Shown piece after piece: positions 22,853 through 30,100 of a stretch of DNA of 64,000 nt. The stretch spans positions 694,001 to 758,000 of the forward strand of contig NZ_JAVIFV010000003.1 in NCBI RefSeq assembly GCF_031157375.1, in the 5' to 3' direction. How positions within the stretch are numbered: position 1 is the first letter of the stretch; each line of letters begins with the position of its first letter. The position numbers and the translations under genes are program-made. This DNA comes from Sphingosinicella sp. LHD-64 (GTDB lineage: Bacteria; Pseudomonadota; Alphaproteobacteria; Sphingomonadales; Sphingomonadaceae). The notes under the pieces were generated by a model. That model made no database searches and was not told the DNA's origin. It saw nothing but the letters and a program-made list of their open reading frames with translations.

Positions 22853-24382
22853 CTAAGCCGCCCGCCCGATCGCCTTCTGCCGCCGCCGTTGGACCGACGA
22901 GCCCAGCCCGATCGCCTCGCGATATTTGGCGACCGTGCGCCGGGCGATGTCGAAGCCCTCACCCTTCAGGATGTCGACGAGCTGGTCGTCGGAGAGGATC
23001 TTGCTTGCCTCCTCGGCGGCGATCAGCGCCTTGATCCGGCTCTTCACCGCCTCGGCCGACACCGCGTCGCCGCCGTCGGCCGACTGGATGCCCGAGGTGA
23101 AGAAATATTTCAGCTCGAACAGGCCGCGCTCGCAGGCGAGATACTTGTTCGAGGTGACGCGGCTCACCGTCGATTCGTGCATGCCGATCGCCTCGGCGAC
23201 GGCGCGCAGGGTGAGCGGCTTGAGATGGGCGACGCCGTGGCGGAAGAAGCCTTCCTGCCGGGTCACGATCTCGCTCGCCACCTTGACGATGGTGCGGGCG
23301 CGCTGGTCGAGCGCCTTCATCAGCCAGTTGGCACTCTGCAGGCACTCGTTGAGCCAGGCCTTCGACTGCCTGTCCTGCGGCCCGCTGGACAGCTCCTGAT
23401 AGTAGGAGCGGTTGACGAGGAGCCGGGGCAGGGTGGCGCCGTTCAGCTCCACCGCCCAGCCGAGGCCGCGGCGGGCGACGAAGATGTCCGGCGTGATCGC
23501 ATCGACCCGCTCGGCATCGGCCGAGAAGCGGAGGCCGGGCTTGGGGTCATAGGCGCGCAGCTCGCGGATCATGTCGGCGAGGTCTTCGTCGTCGACCTGG
23601 CAGATGCGTTTCAGCGCCGGCAGATTGCCCTTGGCGAGATAATCGAGATTGGCGATCAGCCGCGCCATGCAGGGATCGTAGCGATCGGCATCCTTCGCCT
23701 GCAAAGCGAGGCATTCGGCGAGGTTTCGCGCCGCGACACCGGCGGGATCGAGCGTCTGGATCACGCCGAGCACCCGCTCGGCCTCGGCCAGCGGCACGCC
23801 GAGCCGCTGCGCGACGTCGAGCAGCGGGCTCAGGAAATAGCCGGTCTCGTCGATCTGCTCGACGATATGGGTGGCGATGACGAGGTCCGTGCCGGAGAGC
23901 AACTCGCCGGCCTGGCGCAGCAGATGTTCCTGGAGCGAGACGCCGCCGCTTTCGAACGCGTCGAAATCCGGCCCGTCCTCCGCACTGCCGCCGGTGCCAA
24001 TTCCCTCCAGACCCAGGCCGCCATCGAGGCCGCGTCCGGAATCGACGGCGCTGTCCTGATGGAAATCCTCGCCGTTCGCGTCGATGTCGAGCGCGCCCTC
24101 GCCGCCGCTCGCGTCTACCTCGGGCAGCGGCTCGCCTTCATAGTGGTACTCGTTTCCCTCGAACTCGGCTACGGGCGCAGGTTCAGCTTCCGGCGCAGGC
24201 GGCGCATCGGGATCGGCCGCGCCGGTTTCGAGCAGCGGGTTCTTCTCGATCTCCTCGGCGATGAACGCCTCGACTTCGAGGTTCGACAGCGCAAGCAGGC
24301 GGATCGCCTGCTGCAGCTGCGGCGTCATCACCAGCGATTGCGATTGTCTGAGATCGAGGCGGGGCCCAAGCGCCATGGTCAC
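22853..24382 (-). CDS. rpoN: RNA polymerase sigma-54 factor
   Basis: The 509-residue protein has all parts of RpoN: the Gln/Leu-rich activator region I (R-Q-S-Q-S-L-V-M-T-P-Q-L-Q-Q-A near 12-26), an acidic region II, the core-binding domain, the DNA-binding helix-turn-helix with H-E-S-T-V-S-R-V-T-S-N-K, and the RpoN box A-R-R-T-V-A-K-Y-R-E near 477-486. It directs core polymerase to -24/-12 promoters and needs an activator ATPase. The gene follows lptB on the same strand, as is usual in proteobacteria. The hpf and ptsN genes that often follow are not here. Confidence 0.97.
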   Translation of the reverse strand: MTMALGPRLDLRQSQSLVMTPQLQQAIRLLALSNLEVEAFIAEEIEKNPLLETGAADPDAPPAPEAEPAPVAEFEGNEYHYEGEPLPEVDASGGEGALDIDANGEDFHQDSAVDSGRGLDGGLGLEGIGTGGSAEDGPDFDAFESGGVSLQEHLLRQAGELLSGTDLVIATHIVEQIDETGYFLSPLLDVAQRLGVPLAEAERVLGVIQTLDPAGVAARNLAECLALQAKDADRYDPCMARLIANLDYLAKGNLPALKRICQVDDEDLADMIRELRAYDPKPGLRFSADAERVDAITPDIFVARRGLGWAVELNGATLPRLLVNRSYYQELSSGPQDRQSKAWLNECLQSANWLMKALDQRARTIVKVASEIVTRQEGFFRHGVAHLKPLTLRAVAEAIGMHESTVSRVTSNKYLACERGLFELKYFFTSGIQSADGGDAVSAEAVKSRIKALIAAEEASKILSDDQLVDILKGEGFDIARRTVAKYREAIGLGSSVQRRRQKAIGRAA

Positions 24383-24389
24383 GCCACCC

Positions 24390-24474
24390 CGTCATTGCGA
24401 GCGAAGCGAAGCAATCCAGCCTCCGTTCTGCCGGCAATCTGGATTGCTTCGTCGCTACGCTCCTCGCAATGACG
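24390..24474. repeat. Inverted intergenic repeat, 'ATTGCGAGCGAAGCGAAGCAATCC' family
   Basis: CGTCATTGCGAGCGAAGCGA at the left and CTCGCAATGACG at the right form a long imperfect inverted repeat with GCAATCCAG and CTGGATTGC as inner arms. The outer arms at 5379-5522 are the same unit. It sits directly upstream of rpoN, between it and lptB, where it could affect the relative level of the two. Confidence 0.75.
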
Positions 24475-24491
24475 AAACCGGAAGATCATCA

Positions 24492-25271
24492 CTACAGCTC
24501 GAAGCTCTCGCCGAGATAGAGGCGGCGGACATTCTCGTCGGCCACCAGATCCTCCGGGCTGCCGGCGAACAGGACCTGGCCGCCATAGATGATGCAGGCG
24601 CGGTCGACGATCTCCAGCGTCTCGCGGACATTGTGGTCGGTGATGAGGACGCCGATGTTGCGCTTCTTCAATTCGACGATGAGATCGCGGATGTCGGAGA
24701 TCGAGATCGGATCGATGCCGGCGAAGGGCTCGTCGAGCAGCATGATCGACGGGTTGGCCGCGAGCGCCCGGGCGATCTCGCAGCGCCGCCGCTCGCCGCC
24801 CGACAGCGCCATGGCCGGGGCGTCGCGGAGGCGCTCGATATGGAATTCGGCCAGCAGTTGCTCGAGCCGCGCCTGCCGCGCCGCCTTGTCGGGCTCGGCG
24901 ACCTCGAGCACGGCCATGATGTTCTGGCTGACCGTCAGGCCGCGGAAGATCGAGGTTTCCTGCGGCAGATAGCCGAGGCCGAGGATCGCGCGCCGGTACA
25001 TGGGGAGGCCGGTAATGTCCTCGCCGTCGAGCAGGATACGGCCGCTGTCCGGCTTCACCAGCCCCATGACCGAGTAGAAGCAGGTCGTCTTGCCGGCGCC
25101 GTTCGGCCCCAGCAGGCCGACCACCTCGCCGCGGTCGACGCCGAGGCTGACGTCGGTCAGCACCGCCTTCTTGTCATAGGATTTGGCGATCGAGATGACG
25201 GAAAGCCCGCGAGACAGCTCGCCGACCGCCGCCTGGGCGTCGGGCCGTTCGATGGGCAGAGTTTCGTTCAT
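24492..25271 (-). CDS. lptB: LPS export system ATP-binding protein LptB
   Basis: The 259-residue ABC ATPase has Walker A G-P-N-G-A-G-K-T-T near 54-62, the signature L-S-G-G-E-R-R-R near 154-161, and Walker B M-L-L-D-E-P-F-A-G-I-D-P. The long extension of about 20 residues before the domain is not unusual in alphaproteobacteria. LptB powers LptFG to extract lipopolysaccharide from the inner membrane. The gene lies 95 bases downstream of lptA and 109 bases upstream of rpoN, in the conserved rnd-lptC-lptA-lptB-rpoN order. Confidence 0.96.
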   Translation of the reverse strand: MNETLPIERPDAQAAVGELSRGLSVISIAKSYDKKAVLTDVSLGVDRGEVVGLLGPNGAGKTTCFYSVMGLVKPDSGRILLDGEDITGLPMYRRAILGLGYLPQETSIFRGLTVSQNIMAVLEVAEPDKAARQARLEQLLAEFHIERLRDAPAMALSGGERRRCEIARALAANPSIMLLDEPFAGIDPISISDIRDLIVELKKRNIGVLITDHNVRETLEIVDRACIIYGGQVLFAGSPEDLVADENVRRLYLGESFEL

Positions 25272-25366
25272 GCAGGCTCCCTGTCGCCGCGCCTAGTTAG
25301 GCGTTTGGCCGGAAGGCGACAACCGGCGAGAGTCTTGCATGGCGGTTTTTCGTGGCTTTGGCGGGG

Positions 25367-25954
25367 TCAGCTGCCCTTGGGCTCCGGCGCCGGGGGTGTC
25401 GTCGGGTTGGCGCGCTGCGGCACGGTGAAGCGCCCCGTGACCCGCCCGCTCGACGCGCGGCTCGGCGATCCGGCGGTGCCGCCGTCCATCACCGCCCGGC
25501 CGCTGTCGAGATCGAGCACGAGCCGGCCGCCGTTCACGTTGTTGCCGGCCCGGCGCAGCGTCACGTTGCCGATCATCGTCACCACCCGGCGGTTGAGATC
25601 GTAGATCGCGACATTGCTGCGCGCATTCTCCGACGGGCTGGTGAGCGTCACGCCGCCGCTCGCCTCCAGCCGCTGGATATCGATGCCGCTGGCATCGGCA
25701 TAGGTGACGGTGAGGCGCGGCGCGGCAAGGCGCAGATTGCCCTGCCGGACATCGACGTTGCCGGAGAAGATCGCGCGGTCGGCGCGGTCCTGCACCTCGA
25801 TCCGGTCGGCGGCGACGTCGACCGGCTGGTTGGTGTCGTGGCCCTTGAGCGCCGAGCCGCCGCCCTGCCCGGAGGCCGGCGGCGCCGCCAGCAAGGCGAC
25901 CGCAACCGAAGCGACGGCAACGCTCCCCAGAGCGAGCCAGCGTGACGTATTCAT
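25367..25954 (-). CDS. lptA: LPS transport periplasmic protein LptA
   Basis: The 195-residue protein has a signal peptide (about 1-30) and an OstA/LptA jellyroll repeat: P-V-D-V-A-A-D-R-I-E-V-Q-D, A-I-F-S-G-N-V-D-V-R-Q-G, L-T-S-P-S-E-N-A-R, and T-M-I-G-N-V-T-L. LptA forms the bridge that carries LPS across the periplasm. The C-terminal 35 residues are Pro/Ala/Ser-rich and probably disordered. The start overlaps the lptC stop by four bases. LptB is next. Confidence 0.93.
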   Translation of the reverse strand: MNTSRWLALGSVAVASVAVALLAAPPASGQGGGSALKGHDTNQPVDVAADRIEVQDRADRAIFSGNVDVRQGNLRLAAPRLTVTYADASGIDIQRLEASGGVTLTSPSENARSNVAIYDLNRRVVTMIGNVTLRRAGNNVNGGRLVLDLDSGRAVMDGGTAGSPSRASSGRVTGRFTVPQRANPTTPPAPEPKGS

Positions 25955-26589
25955 CGGACTGCCCCCTGCACGATATGAAGCCGCGGTCGGCCGGTGAGCA
26001 CGACGGTGCGGCTGCCCATGTCGGCTTCGAGCCGGCCGCCGGAAAAGGTCCCCAGCGGCATCTGGCCGTCGACCGCGCCGTCGCTGGCGAGCCGGCGCTG
26101 GCGCAGGTCGACGGTGACGTCGCGGGTCTGCATCCGGTAGCCGTCGGCGGTGGTGACGAGGATCGGGCCGAGCACGTCCACCTGGTCGCTGCGCATGTCG
26201 TAGCGCGCGCGGTTGGCGCGCAGCTCCGCCGGGCCCTTCTCCAGCCCCATCTCCGCGCGCATGCCGCTCAAGTAGACGACCTGCTCGGCGGCGCTGCGCT
26301 GGAGCGCCTGCTGGGCGTCGATCACGAACGGGCGGCCGCGATTGTCGACGCCGCGATACTGGGCGGAATCGACCCGCATCCGGTCGTCGGCATGGTCGAC
26401 CTTGTTCTTGTCGAGCAGGAAGCTGACCTCCTGCTTCTCCTCGAGCGGGGAGAAGGCGAGGAAGGCGAGCACGACGCCGATCAGCGCCGGCAGGCCGAGC
26501 TTCATCGCATGGATGACGCGATCGTGCGAGCCGCCCGGCGCCGCCCACAGCCGCGCCTTCACCCGCTCGCGTTCGGCAAGCTCAGACAT
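25951..26589 (-). CDS. lptC: LPS export protein LptC
   Basis: The 212-residue protein has a short basic N-terminal part, one membrane segment (about 31-51), and a periplasmic LptC/OstA-like domain with repeated beta strands such as R-A-R-Y-D-M-R-S-D-Q-V-D-V-L-G-P and R-M-Q-T-R-D-V-T-V-D-L. It is the inner-membrane anchor that passes LPS from LptBFG to LptA. Length and position between rnd and lptA agree. The start follows the RNase D stop by 23 bases. Confidence 0.92.
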   Translation of the reverse strand: MSELAERERVKARLWAAPGGSHDRVIHAMKLGLPALIGVVLAFLAFSPLEEKQEVSFLLDKNKVDHADDRMRVDSAQYRGVDNRGRPFVIDAQQALQRSAAEQVVYLSGMRAEMGLEKGPAELRANRARYDMRSDQVDVLGPILVTTADGYRMQTRDVTVDLRQRRLASDGAVDGQMPLGTFSGGRLEADMGSRTVVLTGRPRLHIVQGAVR

Positions 26590-26612
26590 GGCAGGGCTCG
26601 GGAGTCTGGACC

Positions 26613-27230
26613 CTAGACATGGGCGAAGATGTCCTGTTCCGCCCAGCCGGCGAGGTCGAGCCGCGCGCGGTGGGGGAGGAAATCGAAGCAGGCCTGGGCG
26701 AGCGCGGTGCGGCCCTCGCGGACGAGCCGGATGTCGAGCTGCGCCTTGAGCTCGTGGAGGTAGCGCACGTCGGAGGCGGCATAGTCCTTCTGCGCGTCGC
26801 TGAGGTCCGGCGCGCCCCAGTCCGAGGTCTGCTGCTGCTTGGAGATCTCCTGGCCGAGCACCTCCTTGACGAGGTCCTTGAGCCCGTGCCGGTCGGTATA
26901 GGTCCTGATCAGCCGCGAGGCGGTCTTGGTGCAATAGACCGGCGCCGCCATCACGCCGAGATAGGCCTGGATCGAGGCGAGGTCGAAGCGGGCGAAATGG
27001 TAGAGCTTGAGCCGCGCCGGATCGGAGAGCACCGCCTTCAGATTGGGCGCGGCATAATCGCTGCCCGGGCCGAAGCGGACGAGATGCTCGTCGCCGCCGC
27101 CGTCGGCAATCTGCACGACGCACAGGCGGTCGCGGCCGAGCTGGAGGCCCATCGTCTCGGTATCGACGGCGACCGGGCCGGGGCCGAGCACGCCGGCGGG
27201 CAGGTCTTCCTCATGGAAATAGACGGTCAT
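26613..27230 (-). CDS. rnd: Ribonuclease D-type 3'-5' exonuclease
   Basis: The 205-residue protein has only the DEDDy exonuclease domain of RNase D, with no HRDC domains: D-T-E-T near 29-32 (motif I), H-F-A-R-F-D near 85-90 (motif II), and Y-A-A-S-D-V-R-Y-L near 151-159 (motif III with the catalytic Tyr). The short form is typical for alphaproteobacteria. It trims RNA 3' ends. It is the first gene in the block that leads into lptC, and follows terC after 58 bases. Confidence 0.92.
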   Translation of the reverse strand: MTVYFHEEDLPAGVLGPGPVAVDTETMGLQLGRDRLCVVQIADGGGDEHLVRFGPGSDYAAPNLKAVLSDPARLKLYHFARFDLASIQAYLGVMAAPVYCTKTASRLIRTYTDRHGLKDLVKEVLGQEISKQQQTSDWGAPDLSDAQKDYAASDVRYLHELKAQLDIRLVREGRTALAQACFDFLPHRARLDLAGWAEQDIFAHV

Positions 27231-27288
27231 CGCCCCCGCATAGGGCCAAGCGCGTGAACGCTCAATGGCCGGGCGCGGGCGCGTGGCG

Positions 27289-28077
27289 CTACTCGTCCGC
27301 CTCCTCGCGCCGCCGCTTCGCCCGCCGCGACCAGATGTTGAGCCCCTCGACCAGCGCCGAGAAGGCCATCGCCGCATAGATATAGCCCTTGGGGACGTGG
27401 ACGCCGAAGCCGTCGGCGATCAGCACCGCGCCGATCATCAGCAGGAAACCGAGCGCCAGCATCACGACGGTCGGATTGTTGTTGATGAAGTTGGCGAGCG
27501 GATCGGCCGCCAGCATCATCGTCCCCACGGCGACCAGCACGGCGATCACCATGATAATCAGATGATCGGTCATGCCGACCGCGGTCAGGATGGAATCGAT
27601 CGAGAAGACGAGGTCGAGCAGCAGGATCTGGAAGATCGCCGCGCCGAAGCCGAGCGTCGCACGCGACGTGTCGAACACGTCGTCGGCCGGCGACGGATCG
27701 ACATTGTGGTGAATTTCCTTGGTCGCCTTCCAGACCAGGAACAGGCCGCCGGCGATCAGGATCAGGTCGCGCCAGGAAAAGGCGGTCTCGAAGCTCGGAT
27801 TACCGTGCGAATCCGGTAGGCCCTGAATGCCGAGATCGAAGACCGGCGTGGTCAGTCCGACCAGCCAGGCGATGCCGGACAGCAGGATCAGGCGCATCAC
27901 CAGTGCGAGGCTGATGCCGATCCGCCGGGCCCGCTGGCGCTGCCCCTCGGGGAGCTTGTTCGACAGGATCGAGATGAAGATCAGATTGTCGATCCCGAGT
28001 ACAACCTCCATCACGATCAAGGCGATAAGGGCCGCCCAGACCTCGGGTTGGGCGAAGATCGAAAAGACCTCGAACAT
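27289..28077 (-). CDS. TerC-family integral membrane protein
   Basis: The 262-residue protein has seven to nine membrane segments and the family motifs [11 protein letters not shown] near 23-33 and [11 protein letters not shown] near 148-158. The membrane-embedded Asp residues are thought to bind metals; relatives (Alx, TerC, MeeF/MeeY) export Mn2+, in part for exoenzymes. The ATG at 28077 follows GGAGACG. The C-terminal tail is basic. The gene is upstream of rnd on the same strand, and might share its transcript. Confidence 0.9.
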   Translation of the reverse strand: MFEVFSIFAQPEVWAALIALIVMEVVLGIDNLIFISILSNKLPEGQRQRARRIGISLALVMRLILLSGIAWLVGLTTPVFDLGIQGLPDSHGNPSFETAFSWRDLILIAGGLFLVWKATKEIHHNVDPSPADDVFDTSRATLGFGAAIFQILLLDLVFSIDSILTAVGMTDHLIIMVIAVLVAVGTMMLAADPLANFINNNPTVVMLALGFLLMIGAVLIADGFGVHVPKGYIYAAMAFSALVEGLNIWSRRAKRRREEADE

Positions 28078-28305
28078 GTCGTCTCCGGCAGCGGTTGATC
28101 GCTCCGTCCATGCATGAAGTCGCCGGCCCGGGCAACGCAAACGCGGTTTCGCGCGAGCAACGCGGGCAAAACCCCTCGCCCATCTGGGTTTTTTCGGCTA
28201 TAGGATTCGGTGCCGAGCCGCTTTTCGGCGCGGTAGCCTTTGCGCGTTCTTGCCCGGCGCGGTGGTTTTGACAGGGGATTGGGCGCGGGAAAGTAACTGA
28301 ATCAG

Positions 28306-29079
28306 ATGGGTTTCGACAAAGGGCGCCGCGGCGAGCGCGGTGGTCGCGGCAGAGACAAGCGCGACAATATTGGCGGCGGCGAAGAATTCGGCGGTTTTGA
28401 AAGAAGTTATGGCGGCGGCGGCGATCGCTTCGGCGGCGGTGGCAGCGGCTATGGCGGTGACCGCTTCAGCGGTGGCGGTGGTGGCGGCTATCGCGGCGGC
28501 GGCGGCGCCGGTGGGGGCGGCTTTGGCGGTCCGCGCGGCGGCGGTGGCGGCTTCGGCGGTCCCCGCGGCGGTGGCGGCATGCCCCCGCAGGTCGTCGGCG
28601 AGGCCAAGGGCGTCGTCAAGTTCTTCAATCCGCACAAGGGCTTCGGCTTCATCGTTCGCGATGATGGCGGCGAGGACGTGTTCGTCCACATCTCCGCCGT
28701 CGAGCAGGCAGGCCTGACCGGCCTGGCCGAGGGCCAGCCGCTCGAGTTCACGCTCGTCGATCGCGGCGGGCGCGTGTCGGCGACCGACCTCAAGATCGAG
28801 GGCGATCCCCTCCCGGTCGAGGAATCGGCGCCGCGCGAGCGTGGCCCGCAGCGTCAGCTGACCGGCGAGAAGGCTCAGGGCACGGTCAAATTCTTCAATG
28901 CGACCAAGGGCTTCGGCTTCATCACCCGCGACGACGGGCAGCCGGACGCCTTCGTCCACATCTCGGCGGTCGAGCGGGCCGGCATGATCTCCCTCAACGA
29001 GGGCGACCGGGTCGAGTTCGAGCTCGAGGTCGACCGGCGCGGCAAGACCGCGGCGGTGAACCTGGTGCCGATCCAGTAG
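28306..29079 (+). CDS. Double cold-shock domain protein with Gly-rich RGG N-terminus
   Basis: The 257-residue protein has two cold-shock domains (about 97-166 and 187-257), each with the RNP1-like K-G-F-G-F-I motif and V-F-V-H-I-S or A-F-V-H-I-S (RNP2). In front is a 90-residue disordered region with R-G-G, G-G-Y, G-F-G-G-P-R-G-G-G repeats, unlike typical 70-residue Csp. It should bind single-stranded RNA or DNA. Sphingomonads have double-CSD proteins, but the RGG-like tail is longer than in most I know. No ribosome site is evident before the ATG. A strong terminator follows. Confidence 0.92.
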   Translation: MGFDKGRRGERGGRGRDKRDNIGGGEEFGGFERSYGGGGDRFGGGGSGYGGDRFSGGGGGGYRGGGGAGGGGFGGPRGGGGGFGGPRGGGGMPPQVVGEAKGVVKFFNPHKGFGFIVRDDGGEDVFVHISAVEQAGLTGLAEGQPLEFTLVDRGGRVSATDLKIEGDPLPVEESAPRERGPQRQLTGEKAQGTVKFFNATKGFGFITRDDGQPDAFVHISAVERAGMISLNEGDRVEFELEVDRRGKTAAVNLVPIQ

Positions 29080-29102
29080 GAGTTATCCAAACCCTGTTGA
29101 CG

Positions 29103-29131
29103 AAAAGGCCGGCCTCGCGCCGGCCTTTTTT
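29103..29131 (+). terminator. Rho-independent terminator of the cold-shock gene
   Basis: AAAAGGCCGGC pairs perfectly with GCCGGCCTTTT around a five-base loop, followed by a run of six T. It lies 24 bases after the stop codon, and only ten bases before the left boundary of the IS481-derived element. Confidence 0.9.
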
Positions 29132-29144
29132 GTGTGTGCCCTAA

Positions 29145-29584
29145 GTGTTTGGTCCCGTGGAATGGTGATACGGTTTATCGTCATCGCCAGCGGGAGGAGC
29201 TATGGGCCGGTTCTACACGGGAGCGCCCGCACGACAGCGGCAGTCCGTCGAGCGATACAGCGGAGTGAAGAGAGCGTAAGGGCGCTGGCGCGGCGGCACG
29301 GGATCAGCCCGACGACGGTGCAGAAGTGGCGCAGGCGGGCGGGCGTCACGGATGCCCCGATGGGGCCGAAGGCCATGCACTCGACCGTGCTGACGCTTGA
29401 GGAAGAGGCGATGATCATGGCGTTTCGGCGCCACACGCTGCTGCCGCGAAGGTCCCGGACCTGATCCGGGACTGCCTCTACTCGCTCCATCTCTATGTCG
29501 CGATCGACCGCACCTCGAAGCTCGCCTGCGCCCAGCTCCACGCCAAAGCCGACCGGCCCACCGCCACCCCACGGGACCAAACAC
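29145..29584 (+). mobile_element. Internally deleted IS481-family insertion element
   Basis: The 440-base element begins with GTGTTTGGTCCCGTGG and ends with the exact complement. It is flanked by CTAA (29141-29144) and CTAG (29585-29588), consistent with the CTAG-type target known for IS481. Inside are parts of an IS481 transposase: an N-terminal helix-turn-helix part and a short piece of the DDE domain, with about 60% or more of the gene missing between. The right end abuts the stop codon of msrB. It cannot move on its own. Confidence 0.85.
29202..29569 (+). pseudogene. IS481 transposase remnant
   Basis: Compared with the copy at 5.3 kb, one base is lost just after the ATG, so the start (29202) and the body are in different frames. 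The body contains S-V-R-A-L-A-R-R-H-G-I-S-P-T-T-V-Q-K-W, a helix-turn-helix, and H-T-L-L-P, and then jumps to L-Y-V-A-I-D-R-T-S-K-L-A with A-D-R-P-T, from the catalytic core near the first Asp. A second frame change lies near 29450. The product cannot be functional. Confidence 0.85.
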
Positions 29585-30076
29585 CTAGGCGGGCCGGAAG
29601 GTCATCGCGACGCCGTTCATGCAGTAGCGCAGGCCGGTCGGCCGCGGCCCGTCATTGAAGACGTGGCCGAGATGGCCGCCACAGCGCGCGCAATGGACCT
29701 CGGTGCGCGCCATCATCAGGCTGCGGTCCTCGCGCGTGCCGACGGCACGCGGCAGCGGCCGCCAGAAGCTCGGCCAGCCGGTGCCGCTGTCGAACTTGGC
29801 GCGCGAGGAGAAGAGCGGCTGGCCGCACCCGGCACAGTGGAAGGTGCCGCGCCGATGCTCGTTGTCGAGCGGGCTGGAGCCGGCGCGCTCGGTCGCGTGG
29901 CCGCGCAGCACGGAAAATTGCTGCGGATTCAGGCGCTGGCGCCATTGCGCGTCGGTCAAAGTGAAGGCGAAGCGGCGCTGCTCGGCTTCGACCGGCCGCC
30001 CTGCGAACATCGTCGCGACGCCGCCGCACAGGGCGGCGCCGCCAAGGCCGAGAAAGGCACGTCGATCGAGTCTCAT
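29585..30076 (-). CDS. msrB: Peptide-methionine (R)-S-oxide reductase, Tat-exported
   Basis: The 163-residue protein starts with R-R-A-F-L-G-L-G-G, a twin-arginine signal (about 1-32), and continues as a complete MsrB domain: zinc ligands C-A-G-C near 80-83 and C-A-R-C near 129-132, S-G-T-G-W-P-S-F, and the catalytic Cys in R-Y-C-M-N-G near 153. It reduces Met-R-sulfoxide in periplasmic proteins. The stop codon lies in the CTAG at the boundary of the IS481 element, so the insertion recreated the stop. It is 24 bases downstream of pabBC. Confidence 0.93.
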   Translation of the reverse strand: MRLDRRAFLGLGGAALCGGVATMFAGRPVEAEQRRFAFTLTDAQWRQRLNPQQFSVLRGHATERAGSSPLDNEHRRGTFHCAGCGQPLFSSRAKFDSGTGWPSFWRPLPRAVGTREDRSLMMARTEVHCARCGGHLGHVFNDGPRPTGLRYCMNGVAMTFRPA

Positions 30077-30100
30077 GGCGGCCCCATAGCCCGGCGCGAC

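Noticed and set aside
28268-28273. TTGACA upstream of the cold-shock gene as a -35 box.
   Set aside because: No acceptable -10 sequence lies 16-18 bases downstream, so I did not call a promoter.
28198-28959. A 253-codon frame antisense to the cold-shock gene, Ala-rich.
   Set aside because: It is the complement of the Gly-rich coding repeats. The plus strand has two clear cold-shock domains.
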